Positions 20,273 through 27,192 of a stretch of DNA of 64,000 bases are shown one piece after another. The translations under genes were made by a program, and so were the position numbers. Positions within the stretch are counted from its first letter, which is position 1. Every line of letters begins with the position of its first letter. The stretch comes from Microvirga lenta. GTDB lineage: Bacteria; Pseudomonadota; Alphaproteobacteria; Rhizobiales; Beijerinckiaceae. Below the pieces are notes generated by a model. That model searched no databases. It saw only the letters and a list, made by a program, of their open reading frames with translations, and was not told the DNA's origin. The stretch covers positions 186,001 through 250,000 of the forward strand of contig NZ_JAJBBR010000001.1 of the NCBI RefSeq assembly GCF_020532555.1, read 5' to 3'.

Positions 20273-21472
20273 TCACCGCCAGGAGACCGGCGCCAGGGCT
20301 GTGGGGTCGATGCGGCTTTGCACGGTCTGCACGAAATCCGACAGGCGGCAGGTTTCCGGCACCGGCGCGGGCGCGCAGCCGGGAAGCGCCAGCACGGCCC
20401 GCTCGGGCATGGCGCCCGTGCTCGGCGGCGTGAGCCTGCGGATCTGGTCCATGGTCTGCGCCGTGTAGACGAGACGGACGTAGCGGTCGCCGGTCTGCGT
20501 GTCGCGCAGGCGCTCGAAGATGAGCGCGCCCGCGGGCGGCGTGTCGTTCTCCGGATAGCCGCTCAGGGTCCAGCTCACGCCCAGCGTCGCCTGCATGGTG
20601 GCGATGTTGGTGTCGTGGCCGACGAGCAGCAGGAGCTTCGACGGGGGCGGCCCGGCCTCGGTCGCGCCCGGCAGGTCGGTGCCCTGCTGGAGCGCCACGG
20701 CGATCTGGTGGAGGAGCTGCGATGCGTTGCGTTTGGCGATGTAGGGCGTGCGCAGGGTCACGTCGTACTGCGCCTTGTGCAGGGACAGCAGCGTCTTCAC
20801 GTCCCCGGCATTCTTCACCCGGCCCCAGCCGACCTGCGCCTCGGGCAAGCCGCCGGAATATTCGAGCCGGATCACCTCCGCCACGGTGGAGGCCATCTGG
20901 AGCGGGCCCTTGAGGCTGAGGTCACGGCCCTTGCTCTTGTCGGTGTCGATACCCCAGGGCAGGTCGATGAGCTTGCAGACCTTGCCGAGCCCCTCCTTGG
21001 CGCAGGTCTCCCGATCGGGGCCGTGCAGCACCTGGGCGAGGCTGGCGAAATCCGCCGCGTAGCGCGTCTTGGCCGCCTGCAGGCTGCCGCCCATGGCCTC
21101 CAGCACGCCCGCCTTCGCCACCTCCTCATCGAGGGGCGCCACGCCGGCCGCGACAGGATGGAACAGGGCATCCGCGGCCTTCGGGTCGAACCCGGCCTGG
21201 AGGCCGCAGCCGGGGAAGATGCCCGACAGGATGGCGTTCGCCGTCGCCTTCGTCCGCTCGGCCTTGTCGGCCCAGGCGAAGAGGTCGCCCGGCGCCGGGC
21301 AGGTGCCGGGCTCGATGAAGCCGGGGCCGGCGTAGAGGGTGCGGTAATGCAGACCCATCAGGATGGCCGCCGTGGCCCCGTGGGGCGTCAGGTCGCCGTC
21401 TGGCACGGGCCAGGTCGGCCAGGGATCGACCGAGAGCGGATCGAGCGCCTTCTGGTCCGTCGGCGGGCGCAC
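20273..21472 (-). pseudogene. Histidine acid phosphatase (AppA/phytase-like), 5' end removed by inversion
   Basis: 399 codons starting at VRPPTDQK…DAWPTWPV-like sequence (VDPWPTWPVPDGDLTPHG). Family members read SRHGVR-x-PT here, so this piece begins directly after the catalytic RHG. The distal motif LLLVGHDTNIATM (HD proton donor) is intact. The codons now preceding it on the minus strand do not encode RH. The missing signal peptide and KVVIFSR sequence sit at 22929-23030 on the plus strand. Such enzymes are periplasmic phosphomonoesterases. Without signal peptide and catalytic His the remaining part cannot be active. Confidence 0.9.
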
Positions 21473-21477
21473 CCCTG

Positions 21478-22038
21478 CTCCGCGGCGGCAAGGCGAAGGA
21501 CGTTCTCAAGGGGTATGGCGGCAACGACCGCCTGTATGGCGGCGACGGAGACAACGTTCTCGACGGCGGCGTCGGCAACGATCGTCTCTTCGGCGGCTCG
21601 GGCAACGAGAATCTGATCGGCGGAAGCGGCAATGACCGCATCTCGGCCGGGCTGGGTGACGACGTGCTCGACGGCGGCACCGGCAACGACCGCCTGGACG
21701 GCGGCATCGGCAACGACATCCTCGACGGCGGCGCGGGGATCGACAAGCTCTTCGGCGGCGCGGACGACGACGTTCTCAACGGCGGCGGCGGCCGGGACTT
21801 CCTCTCCGGCGGCAAGGGTGCGGACACGTTCGTCTTCGACGCCAAGTTCGGTGTCGACCGCATCACCGATTTCACCCAGGGCGAGGACAAGATCGACCTC
21901 ACGAGCCTCGGCGTGGCGGCTTTCGAGGACCTGACGATCACCTACCGCGGCAAGACGGCCACCATCGTCACGGACGAGGGAACCATCGTCCTGCAGAAGT
22001 TCTCCGGCCAGTTGGGCTCGGACGACTTCCTCCTTTGA
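21478..22038 (+). pseudogene. RTX calcium-binding repeat protein, C-terminal part (5' end displaced)
   Basis: The frame encodes about eight nonapeptide repeats of GGxGxDxLx type (LRGGKAKDVL, YGGNDRLYGG, GVGNDRLFGG, GTGNDRLDGG, GIGNDILDGG), then a type I secretion-like C-terminus (GKGADTFVFDAKFGVDRITDFTQGEDKIDLTSLG…) ending in DDFLL. There is no start codon before the repeats; the first 12 residues are on the minus strand at 23032-23067. The reconstructed protein is about 198 residues, probably exported by a type I system and calcium-folded outside the cell. It ends 42 bp before a strong terminator. Confidence 0.88.
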
Positions 22039-22080
22039 GCAGGCGGTCGGAACCGTTCCGGTCGAGCCGGGAAACCGGAA

Positions 22081-22106
22081 GGGCGGCCTTGCGGGCCGCC
22101 CTTTTT
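22081..22106 (+). terminator. Intrinsic terminator after the RTX remnant
   Basis: GGGCGGCC (22081-22088) pairs with GGCCGCCC (22094-22101), loop TTGCG, followed by TTTTT. It lies 42 bp after the RTX stop codon. Confidence 0.85.
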
Positions 22107-22201
22107 CGAGCGCCGTGCGCCTCGCCCAAGGGGATGGAGGCATGATCATCCCTCGGGATGAGCAGCGCGGCGGCGGAATGTGGGAAAACCGGGTGCCGGA
22201 C

Positions 22202-22451
22202 AAAAAGAAAGCGCCCGGAGGGCGCTCTTGGAGGTTTTCGGCCATGGGGGCAGAAAAGGCCGAAGTTGCAAGGATAACGCCGGCGAAGGGTCATTGTTCC
22301 CCCACGACCGAAAATTTTTAAATTTTTATTTGAAACATTATCACTTGCCCTTACGGCACCAAATCAGATACGGAAGGGGTATCCCATGGGGCAGAAATGG
22401 GCCAGAGGGTCGCGAACACGGTCATTCTCAAAGACCGGGCGCGGCCCTTTT
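22202..22451. ncRNA. Structured tandem element, copy 1 (candidate small RNA or leader)
   Basis: Three hairpins occur in fixed order. H1 is AGCGCCC/GGGCGCT (22210-22226), flanked by an A-run that would make it a minus-strand terminator. H2 is TTCGGCC/GGCCGAA (22237-22264) with loop ATGGGGGCAGAAAA. H3 is a nested stem GGGTCGCG/CGCGGCCC (22407-22447) enclosing CGGTC/GACCG, followed by TTTT on the plus strand. Copy 2 keeps all three with near-identical spacing. Strand of transcription is unproven; H3 suggests a plus-strand RNA ending near 22451. An A/T-rich patch at 22310-22340 could hold a promoter. Confidence 0.5.
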
Positions 22452-22559
22452 CATTGAGGCTCCCAGGCGGACCGGTCTCTTTTGCCGCCAAGGTCCCGCC
22501 GCTACCGAATGGGTAGGGACATCTCAGCCTTCGGGGTAGGAGCCGGTGCGGAAGCGGTC

Positions 22560-22807
22560 AAAAAGAAAGCGCCCGTCGAAGGGCGCTTTGAGTTGTTCGG
22601 CCTGTAGGGGCAGAAGGGCCGAAGTGCCCATCAACGCTACCGGCGCCGGATGGTTCCAAGTTTTTTTCAAAAAAGTTGTACCCCCTCCCTGAATCGGGAC
22701 TGTCGCTAGGTTACTACGTTGCTTAAAGAAGAGTTGCTCACGGGGGCAGAGTGAGCACGAGGTCGCGCACACGGTCACGCATTTTAAGACCGGGCGCGAC
22801 CTTTTTT
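22560..22807. ncRNA. Structured tandem element, copy 2 (candidate small RNA or leader)
   Basis: H1 is AAAGCGCCC/GGGCGCTTT (22566-22589). H2 is TTCGGCC/GGCCGAA with loop TGTAGGGGCAGAAG. H3 is GGTCGCG/CGCGACC (22761-22801) enclosing CGGTC/GACCG and followed by six T's. Compared with copy 1, one H3 position changes from U-G to U-A pairing, H1 is extended by paired bases, and the sequence between hairpins has drifted. That pattern fits selection on structure rather than protein. H3 ends 121 bp before the displaced phosphatase start. Confidence 0.5.
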
Positions 22808-22928
22808 CATGGGCCAAAGCCCGTCCGCGGCCGGGCAGGGACCCGGAATCCGGTTGTTCCTCCCATGACCCCATGCAATCCTGACGTAACGGCACTTGAA
22901 AGAAGCCGGAGACGAACGGGGGCAGGGG

Positions 22929-23057
22929 ATGCGGAGAGTTCTGGCGGCGTTTCTCGCCGCGTGCGGCCTGACGGCGCCGGTGGGCGCGCAGGCCGATATC
23001 ATTCTCGACAAGGTGGTGATCTTCAGCCGGCCAGGTCATGCCCGCGGGCCCCATTGA
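22929..23057 (+). pseudogene. Displaced 5' end of the histidine phosphatase gene
   Basis: From ATG 22929: a signal peptide (MRRVLAAFLAACGLTAPVGAQA) and then DIILDKVVIFSR. This is the segment that in histidine acid phosphatases directly precedes HGVR-x-PT. Homology stops after codon 34 (23030); the next codons PGHARGPH run into TGA at 23055-23057. The rest of the gene is on the minus strand at 20273-21472. Confidence 0.85.
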
Positions 23058-23067
23058 TCTTCGCCAT
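23032..23067 (-). pseudogene. Displaced 5' end of the RTX protein gene
   Basis: The minus strand reads ATG at 23067 and MAKINGARGHDL down to 23032, the usual opening of short RTX proteins (MAKINGTxGxDxLRG). It then breaks into the antisense of the phosphatase piece. Joined to 21478 in frame it gives DLLRGGKAKDVL. The piece overlaps the end of the phosphatase fragment on the other strand. Confidence 0.8.
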
Positions 23068-23180
23068 GTTCAACTCTGAGAAATTGCCCGGGTGGGCAGG
23101 AGGACATGCGGAGTGTCCACATGCGAAATCCTAGCATGGGCAGGGTTTGATGACTCGGATCTGAACAGGGTAAGCTTAAC

Positions 23181-23227
23181 GGGCGGCCGCAGGCGGACCG
23201 GCGCTTCCCGCCAGCCTGCGGCCGCCC
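23181..23227. terminator. Strong hairpin after the DUF3309 gene
   Basis: GGGCGGCCGCAGGC (23181-23194) pairs perfectly over 14 bp with GCCTGCGGCCGCCC (23214-23227). It lies 5 bp beyond the DUF3309 stop. The T tract on the minus side is short (GTTAAGC), so it may act as a terminator or as a 3' stability hairpin. Confidence 0.55.
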
Positions 23228-23232
23228 TCGTG

Positions 23233-23391
23233 TCACAGCCGCCCCAGCAGCATCAGGACGATGAGGACGAGCAGGATGACGCCGAGCACCCCGCTGGGTC
23301 CGTAGCCCCATCCGCGGCTGTAGGGCCAGGCCGGAGCGGCGCCGATGAGGAGCACGATGACGATGATGAGGAGAAGAGTACTGACTGCCAT
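23233..23391 (-). CDS. DUF3309 small membrane protein
   Basis: 52 residues: MAVSTLLLIIVIVLLIGAAPAWPYSRGWGYGPSGVLGVILLVLIVLMLLGRL. Two hydrophobic segments flank a Trp/Tyr/Gly turn (WPYSRGWGYGPSG), the DUF3309 signature. Function unknown. Relatives are frequent near stress genes in Rhizobiales. A near-consensus EcfG promoter lies about 110 bp upstream on the same strand, which fits the neighbouring nepR-ecfG genes. Confidence 0.85.
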   Translation of the reverse strand: MAVSTLLLIIVIVLLIGAAPAWPYSRGWGYGPSGVLGVILLVLIVLMLLGRL

Positions 23392-23499
23392 GTGAGTATC
23401 CGTTTCAGGGCACGGAAAGCGGCCGGACACCCGCAGAATGCCGCACTTGCGGGGCGACGGATGCGGGCCCATTCCGTGACAAGGTTGCCTGCCCGGAGA

Positions 23500-23524
23500 A
23501 ACTTGGCGGTAAGGATTAAGTTCC
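23500..23524 (-). promoter_or_regulatory. Near-consensus EcfG promoter for the DUF3309 gene
   Basis: The minus strand reads GGAAC (23524-23520), 16 bp, then AGTT. The -35 is perfect and the -10 differs by one base from CGTT. Spacing is correct. Confidence 0.5.
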
Positions 23525-23546
23525 CGCGCGCGGCCCCGCGCCCGCG

Positions 23547-23571
23547 GGAACATCGCTCAGCGCCGAACGTT
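23547..23571 (+). promoter_or_regulatory. EcfG-type promoter of nepR-ecfG
   Basis: GGAAC (23547-23551), 16 bp, CGTT (23568-23571): an exact match to the alphaproteobacterial general-stress sigma factor promoter. It lies about 80 bp upstream of nepR and implies positive autoregulation of the operon. Confidence 0.85.
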
Positions 23572-23649
23572 GTTCCTGCGGCGATTGGGTGCCGCCGTGA
23601 GTGCGACCCTGAGACAAGGTCGTTCCCCCGAATGGATCAGGATGACCCA

Positions 23650-23871
23650 ATGGCGAGTAAGAGTCCCAAGAATATGCCCCACCTCGATCCCGATCCCGTC
23701 CCGGGCCTCGAAAAGTCCCCTGCGCTCACCCGCTCCGTCCAGGCCCAGCTCGGACAGCGGCTGCGTCAGTTCTATGAATCGCTCGCGCTCGGCGAGCAGC
23801 CGGTACCCGACCGCTTCATCGAGATCATCAATCGCTTGGATCAAGGGCAGCCGGAGAAGAAGCAGTCATGA
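23650..23871 (+). CDS. nepR: Anti-sigma factor NepR
   Basis: 73 residues with the NepR core: LTRSVQAQLGQRLRQFYESLALGEQPVPDRFIEIINRLDQ. NepR holds the EcfG sigma factor until phosphorylated PhyR binds NepR by mimicking the sigma factor. The stop overlaps the ecfG start (ATGA, 23868-23871), so the two are translationally coupled. An in-frame ATG at 23632 is an alternative start. No phyR gene is in this window, so it must lie elsewhere. Confidence 0.92.
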   Translation: MASKSPKNMPHLDPDPVPGLEKSPALTRSVQAQLGQRLRQFYESLALGEQPVPDRFIEIINRLDQGQPEKKQS

Positions 23872-24416
23872 GCATCGACGTCACCCTTCGGGATTCCATA
23901 CTCAAGGCGACGCCGAACCTTCGCGCTTTCGCGATCTCCCTCACCAACAACGTCGATCGCGCAGACGACCTCGTGCAGGAGACGCTCATGCGCGCGATCT
24001 CCAACATCCACCGCTTCCAGCCCGGCACGAACATGCAGGCCTGGCTCTTCACCATCCTGCGCAACCTGTTCCATTCCGAATACCGCAAGCGCCGCCGCGA
24101 GGTGGAGGATGCGGACGGGAAATACGCCGCCACCCTCTCCGTTCAGCCGGATCAGATGCCGCATCTCGATTTCGAGGATCTGCAGAAGGCCTTGGCCCGG
24201 CTGCCGCACGACCAGCGCGAGGCGCTGCTTCTGGTGGGAGCGTCGGGCTTCTCCTACGAGCAGGCCGCGGAGATCTGCGGCTGCGCCGTGGGAACCATCA
24301 AGAGCCGGGTCAACCGTGCCCGGAACCGGCTCGCCGAGCTGATGCACTTCACCGACATGGAAGAGGACATCGGCCCCGACCGCGTCACCCTCTCCGTGGT
24401 GCAGGCGGTCGCCTGA
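23868..24416 (+). CDS. ecfG: General stress ECF sigma factor EcfG
   Basis: 182 residues. Region 2 is LRAFAISLTNNVDRADDLVQETLMRAISNIHRFQPGTNMQAWLFTILRNLFHSEYRKRRRE. Region 4 is LARLPHDQREALLLVGASGFSYEQAAEICGCAVGTIKSRVNRARNRLAELM. The length, NepR coupling and upstream GGAAC-N16-CGTT site identify the EcfG (ECF15) group. It directs RNA polymerase to stress promoters, several of which are visible nearby (25590, 28369). It is convergent with infA, 15 bp apart. Confidence 0.95.
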   Translation: MSIDVTLRDSILKATPNLRAFAISLTNNVDRADDLVQETLMRAISNIHRFQPGTNMQAWLFTILRNLFHSEYRKRRREVEDADGKYAATLSVQPDQMPHLDFEDLQKALARLPHDQREALLLVGASGFSYEQAAEICGCAVGTIKSRVNRARNRLAELMHFTDMEEDIGPDRVTLSVVQAVA

Positions 24417-24431
24417 GAAAGGCCGTGTCCT

Positions 24432-24713
24432 TTAGCGACGCCGGAACTGCTGACCGCCACGCTGCGGCGGACGGGGACCGGTCGGAGCGCCAGAATCCTT
24501 GTGGCGGAAGATGAGGCGTCCCTTCTCGAGATCGTACGGGGACATTTCCACCGTCACGCGGTCGCCGGCCAGGGTCTTGATGCGGTTCTTCTTCATCTTG
24601 CCGGCCGTGTAGGCAATGACCTCGTGCCCGTTGTCGAGTTGCACGCGATAGCGCGCGTCGGGCAGAATTTCGGTCACAAGTCCTTCGAACGTGATGAGCT
24701 CTTCCTTTGCCAT
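24432..24713 (-). CDS. infA: Translation initiation factor IF-1 with C-terminal extension
   Basis: 93 residues from [32 protein letters not shown]. The S1-like OB fold continues with [34 protein letters not shown], closely matching IF-1. IF-1 binds the 30S A site during initiation. The usual protein stops at about residue 72; here about 20 extra residues ([21 protein letters not shown]-like tail) follow, basic and Gln/Gly rich. It follows cspA on the same strand with a terminator-like hairpin between them. Confidence 0.95.
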   Translation of the reverse strand: MAKEELITFEGLVTEILPDARYRVQLDNGHEVIAYTAGKMKKNRIKTLAGDRVTVEMSPYDLEKGRLIFRHKDSGAPTGPRPPQRGGQQFRRR

Positions 24714-24734
24714 GCAAAGCCTTTCGTCGTGTAA

Positions 24735-24764
24735 TAAAAAAAGCCGCCCCTTGACCGGAACGGC
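24735..24764 (-). terminator. Intrinsic terminator after cspA
   Basis: On the minus strand GCCGTTCC pairs with GGGGCGGC (some G-U pairs), followed by seven T's. It lies 45 bp after the cspA stop and just upstream of infA, suggesting infA has its own promoter or partial read-through. Confidence 0.65.
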
Positions 24765-24808
24765 GACATGCAAGAGGGCGCGACAGGCGCGCCCCCGAGC
24801 ATTGAACC

Positions 24809-25018
24809 TTACGCGTTCTGCAGATTCACTGCAGAGGTGCGACCGGTGCGCTGGTCGGTCTGGAGCTCGTAGGAGAGCTTCTGACCCTCGCGCAGGCCAC
24901 GCATGCCAGCCCGCTCGAGAGCGGTCGCATGGACGAACACGTCCTTGCCGCCGTTGTCCGGCTGGATGAAACCATAGCCCTTGGTTTCATTGTACCACTT
25001 CACGGTTCCCGTTTCCAT
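24809..25018 (-). CDS. Cold shock protein, CspA family
   Basis: 69 residues from [41 protein letters not shown]1 (KGYGFIQP) and RNP2 (DVFVHATAL) are intact. Single-stranded nucleic acid binding protein, probably an RNA chaperone. The start is set by AAAGGAATTCCC just upstream; the 9 codons before it are unlike the family. Confidence 0.95.
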   Translation of the reverse strand: METGTVKWYNETKGYGFIQPDNGGKDVFVHATALERAGMRGLREGQKLSYELQTDQRTGRTSAVNLQNA

Positions 25019-25209
25019 GGGAATTCCTTTCACTGTCGTTTGCACGTGGGCGGCGTCCGCCCGTTAGTCGATATTGGTAGAGAGAAGCAACGTGCGCCCG
25101 GCAGTGCCAAAGCGAAGTAGCCCAGTCGTCCGGCCAAATGTCGATGCGTTTTAAGTAGGGGACGGAGGCTTAAAAGGCAAGGCATCGGCCTTACGCCTCA
25201 TTGAGTACC

Positions 25210-25464
25210 TCAAGCATTCCTGATGCTTGAAATCACCGCCTGGAGGGCCTCTTCGCCCCCTTGCGTGAAGCGGATTTCCTCGCCGTCCGCCTCGATCAGA
25301 CCGCGGTCGCGAAGCTCGGCGACCGCCGCGTCGCTCGCCTTGTGACCGACGCCGTCGCGCTGGACCACGCTCCTCACGGCCTGGCCGCTCGCCAGCTGGT
25401 GGTACGCCGCGAAAGCGAAGACGGCCAGCGCGGCCTCGCTCAAGCCCGAAATGCTCTGTGTCAT
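25210..25464 (-). CDS. Hypothetical protein with winged-helix-like C-terminus
   Basis: 84 residues: MTQSISGLSEAALAVFAFAAYHQL…. An N-terminal helical half is followed by a segment that looks like a small winged helix (ASDAAVAELRDRGLIEADGEEIRFTQGGEEAL). No family name can be given. It is divergent from the BON gene with its strong EcfG promoter. Confidence 0.65.
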   Translation of the reverse strand: MTQSISGLSEAALAVFAFAAYHQLASGQAVRSVVQRDGVGHKASDAAVAELRDRGLIEADGEEIRFTQGGEEALQAVISSIRNA

Positions 25465-25589
25465 GGATCCTCAACCGGATGCGAGCGGCCCGCGATCGTC
25501 GCCGCTCCGGTTCAATGCCTTGGCGCGGCAGGCGTTCAAGCGCGGCCGTCAAAAAAGCGCGCATGGCACCGGGCGGCGCGCAGCGTTCA

Positions 25590-25615
25590 GGAACCCCGGT
25601 CCTTGCGCCTCCGTT
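25590..25615 (+). promoter_or_regulatory. EcfG-type promoter of the BON-domain gene
   Basis: GGAAC (25590-25594), 17 bp, CGTT (25612-25615), exact to consensus. It lies 64 bp upstream of the ATG at 25679, which has a good GAGGAG ribosome binding site. Confidence 0.8.
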
Positions 25616-25678
25616 GGTCCAGGGCGGCATTCGAAGGCGATGGCCGCCTCCCCTACCAGAACATCGAGGAGCGATTTC

Positions 25679-26572
25679 ATGGCCAACGATCGTTATCGTT
25701 ATGAGCGGGACCGTTATCGCGACCGGGATACCGGCTGGCGCGACAGGAACGAGGAGCAGGCCTCCCGCGGCCGCTATGCCGGGTACGGCAGCGCCAGCGA
25801 GGACGACGGCTACATCGCCCGGCGCGGCTTCGGCAACGACAGGTCGGGCTACGGGGGCGGGCGGCGCGACGATGAACCGGGACGCGAACGGGATTTCGGC
25901 GATTCCGCCGGCTACGGAACGGGCGGCTCGGCCCTCGACTGGCGCGAGGTCATGGGCGAGGACACCAAGTCCGACCGTCGCTCCTACGACAGGGTTTTTG
26001 GACAGGATCGGGGCCGGGAGAATCCAGGTTACGGCTCCTCCTACCGCCGCGAAGGAGACCGTTCGGACACGGGCTATTTCGGCCGCGGCTCCCGTGATTA
26101 CAACGAGGATCGCGGGTTCTTCGAACGGGCCGGCGACGAGGTCAGGTCCTGGTTCGGCGACGACGATGCCGACCGGCGCCGGGACACGGACATGCGCCGC
26201 GCCGAGTCCCATCGTGGACGCGGTCCGCGCGGCTACCAGCGCTCCGACGAACGCATCCGGGAGGACGTGAACGACCGCCTCACGGACGACCCGCACCTCG
26301 ACGCGTCCGAGGTCGAGGTGTCCGTCTCCAACCGGGAAGTGACCCTGACGGGCACCGTCAACAGCCGGTTTGAGAAGCGCCATGCGGAGGACCTCGCCGA
26401 GAGCGTCTCCGGCGTCACGCACGTTCAGAACAACCTGCGCATCCAGCAGGCCGCCGATGCCGGCATCGCCGGCAGCATGCTGTCGGGGGAAGAGAGCCGC
26501 TCGACGCCTGCGACAGGCGGTTCCGGCACCGGTACCGCGCGCCGGCGCTCCACAAGTTCGTCGCGCACCTGA
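25679..26572 (+). CDS. BON-domain protein with long charged N-terminal region
   Basis: 297 residues from MANDRYRYERDRYRDRD. The first about 185 residues are low-complexity, rich in Arg, Asp, Gly, Tyr and Ser and probably disordered. A BON domain follows (about 189-258: SDERIREDVNDRLTDDPHLDASEVEVSVSNREVTLTGTVNSRFEKRHAEDLAESVSGVTHVQNNLRI). BON domains associate with membranes or periplasmic partners under osmotic and general stress. No signal peptide is visible. The perfect EcfG promoter places it in the general stress regulon. Confidence 0.9.
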   Translation: MANDRYRYERDRYRDRDTGWRDRNEEQASRGRYAGYGSASEDDGYIARRGFGNDRSGYGGGRRDDEPGRERDFGDSAGYGTGGSALDWREVMGEDTKSDRRSYDRVFGQDRGRENPGYGSSYRREGDRSDTGYFGRGSRDYNEDRGFFERAGDEVRSWFGDDDADRRRDTDMRRAESHRGRGPRGYQRSDERIREDVNDRLTDDPHLDASEVEVSVSNREVTLTGTVNSRFEKRHAEDLAESVSGVTHVQNNLRIQQAADAGIAGSMLSGEESRSTPATGGSGTGTARRRSTSSSRT

Positions 26573-26582
26573 TCCGCTCGGA

Positions 26583-26612
26583 TGGGGGCGTCCCGGGACG
26601 GGATGCCCCCGC
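26583..26612. terminator. GC-rich hairpin after the BON-domain gene
   Basis: GGGGGC-G-TCCC pairs with GGGA-T-GCCCCC around a short loop, 11 bp past the stop codon. No T run follows, so its terminator role is uncertain. Confidence 0.35.
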
Positions 26613-26711
26613 CCCCTCCCCTGGGATTCGAGGCTGTGGACCGAACGGAAAGCCCTTGCCTTTCCCTCGCCGTCTTGCAACCCCATATCTGGCGAGGAGG
26701 ACAAGGACGAC

Positions 26712-27086
26712 ATGGCAGGTATTTCCGTCACGCTCGAGGGCGACAACATCCAGCTCGCGTTCCAGAAGGGCGACCAATCGACCGCTGTGGTCATGGACCC
26801 GCAGGCGGCGCGCTCGCTCGTGAAGGCGCTGAGCCAGCTTCTCACGGCGATCGGCGAAGGCACCGAGGAAGGCGGCGAGACCACCGAGGAAATGGTCGAT
26901 GTGACCTCGCCGACCATCGATGTCGGCATGGACGAGCACGGAATGGCCGTGGTCGCGCTTCAGGCCGGATTGCTGCCGCCCTTCATGCTCCGCCTGAAGG
27001 ACGACGAGGCACGGCACATCGCCACGAGCCTCCTGGAAATCCTCAACAGCCCCCGGGACGTGCGCCTTTCCCTCGGCGGGCACTGA
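26712..27086 (+). CDS. Conserved hypothetical protein (124 aa)
   Basis: MAGISVTLEGDNIQLAFQKGDQSTAVVMDPQAARSL… : a soluble, acidic alpha/beta protein with no signal peptide. The visible pattern is an N-terminal beta-rich part, an acidic linker (GEGTEEGGETTEEM) and a second beta part ending in a helix (RHIATSLLEILNS). No named domain recognised. Start is supported by an AAGGA ribosome binding site 6 bases upstream. Confidence 0.7.
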   Translation: MAGISVTLEGDNIQLAFQKGDQSTAVVMDPQAARSLVKALSQLLTAIGEGTEEGGETTEEMVDVTSPTIDVGMDEHGMAVVALQAGLLPPFMLRLKDDEARHIATSLLEILNSPRDVRLSLGGH

Positions 27087-27132
27087 ACGGGCGGGTGAAG
27101 GCGGGAAGCCTCGCGATTGCGCCAAGAGCCGA

Positions 27133-27157
27133 GGAACTTCGTAACCGTCATCCGGTT
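27133..27157 (+). promoter_or_regulatory. Near-consensus EcfG promoter before the nucleotidyltransferase gene
   Basis: GGAAC, 16 bp, GGTT: perfect -35, -10 with one mismatch from CGTT. It lies 36 bp from the chosen start. Confidence 0.35.
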
Positions 27158-27192
27158 GTCGAACGCAGGCATCACGGACCTTGCTTTGGACA

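Larger units (their letters stand above)
22039..22928. other. 890 bp non-coding stretch with terminator and two structured elements
   Basis: Contains the RTX terminator and two diverged tandem copies of a structured element (22202-22451 and 22560-22807), listed separately. Open frames here are short, not conserved between the two copies and interrupted, so I call no gene. The stretch lies wholly inside the inverted segment. Confidence 0.7.
21474..23035. other. Inverted segment (about 1.56 kb)
   Basis: Left break CCTG (21474-21477) and right break CAGG (23032-23035). Turning this segment round joins SR (ending 23030) to GVRPPT (from 21475) and MAKINGARGHDL (23067 to 23032) to LRGGKAKDVLKG (from 21478), each in frame. 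Thus two genes, both formerly on the minus strand, were broken by one event. A strict flip leaves CCA (Pro) where CAC/CAT (His) is expected, so a few bases changed at the break. Confidence 0.85.

Noticed and set aside
21474-21477. Site-specific invertible switch at the inversion ends
   Set aside because: The inverted ends share only four bases exactly, no recombinase gene is nearby, and the catalytic His codon was damaged. A one-time event is more likely, though mixed orientation was not excluded.
22441-22457. Tiny frames starting ATGAAAA on the minus strand beside the H3 hairpins in both element copies
   Set aside because: The two copies are shifted relative to each other by an indel, so the peptides differ. 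Only the RNA stem is conserved.
22524-23054. 176-codon minus-strand frame across the structured element copy 2
   Set aside because: It crosses conserved hairpins, is not maintained in copy 1 and has no domain or ribosome binding site. The structure explains the sequence better.
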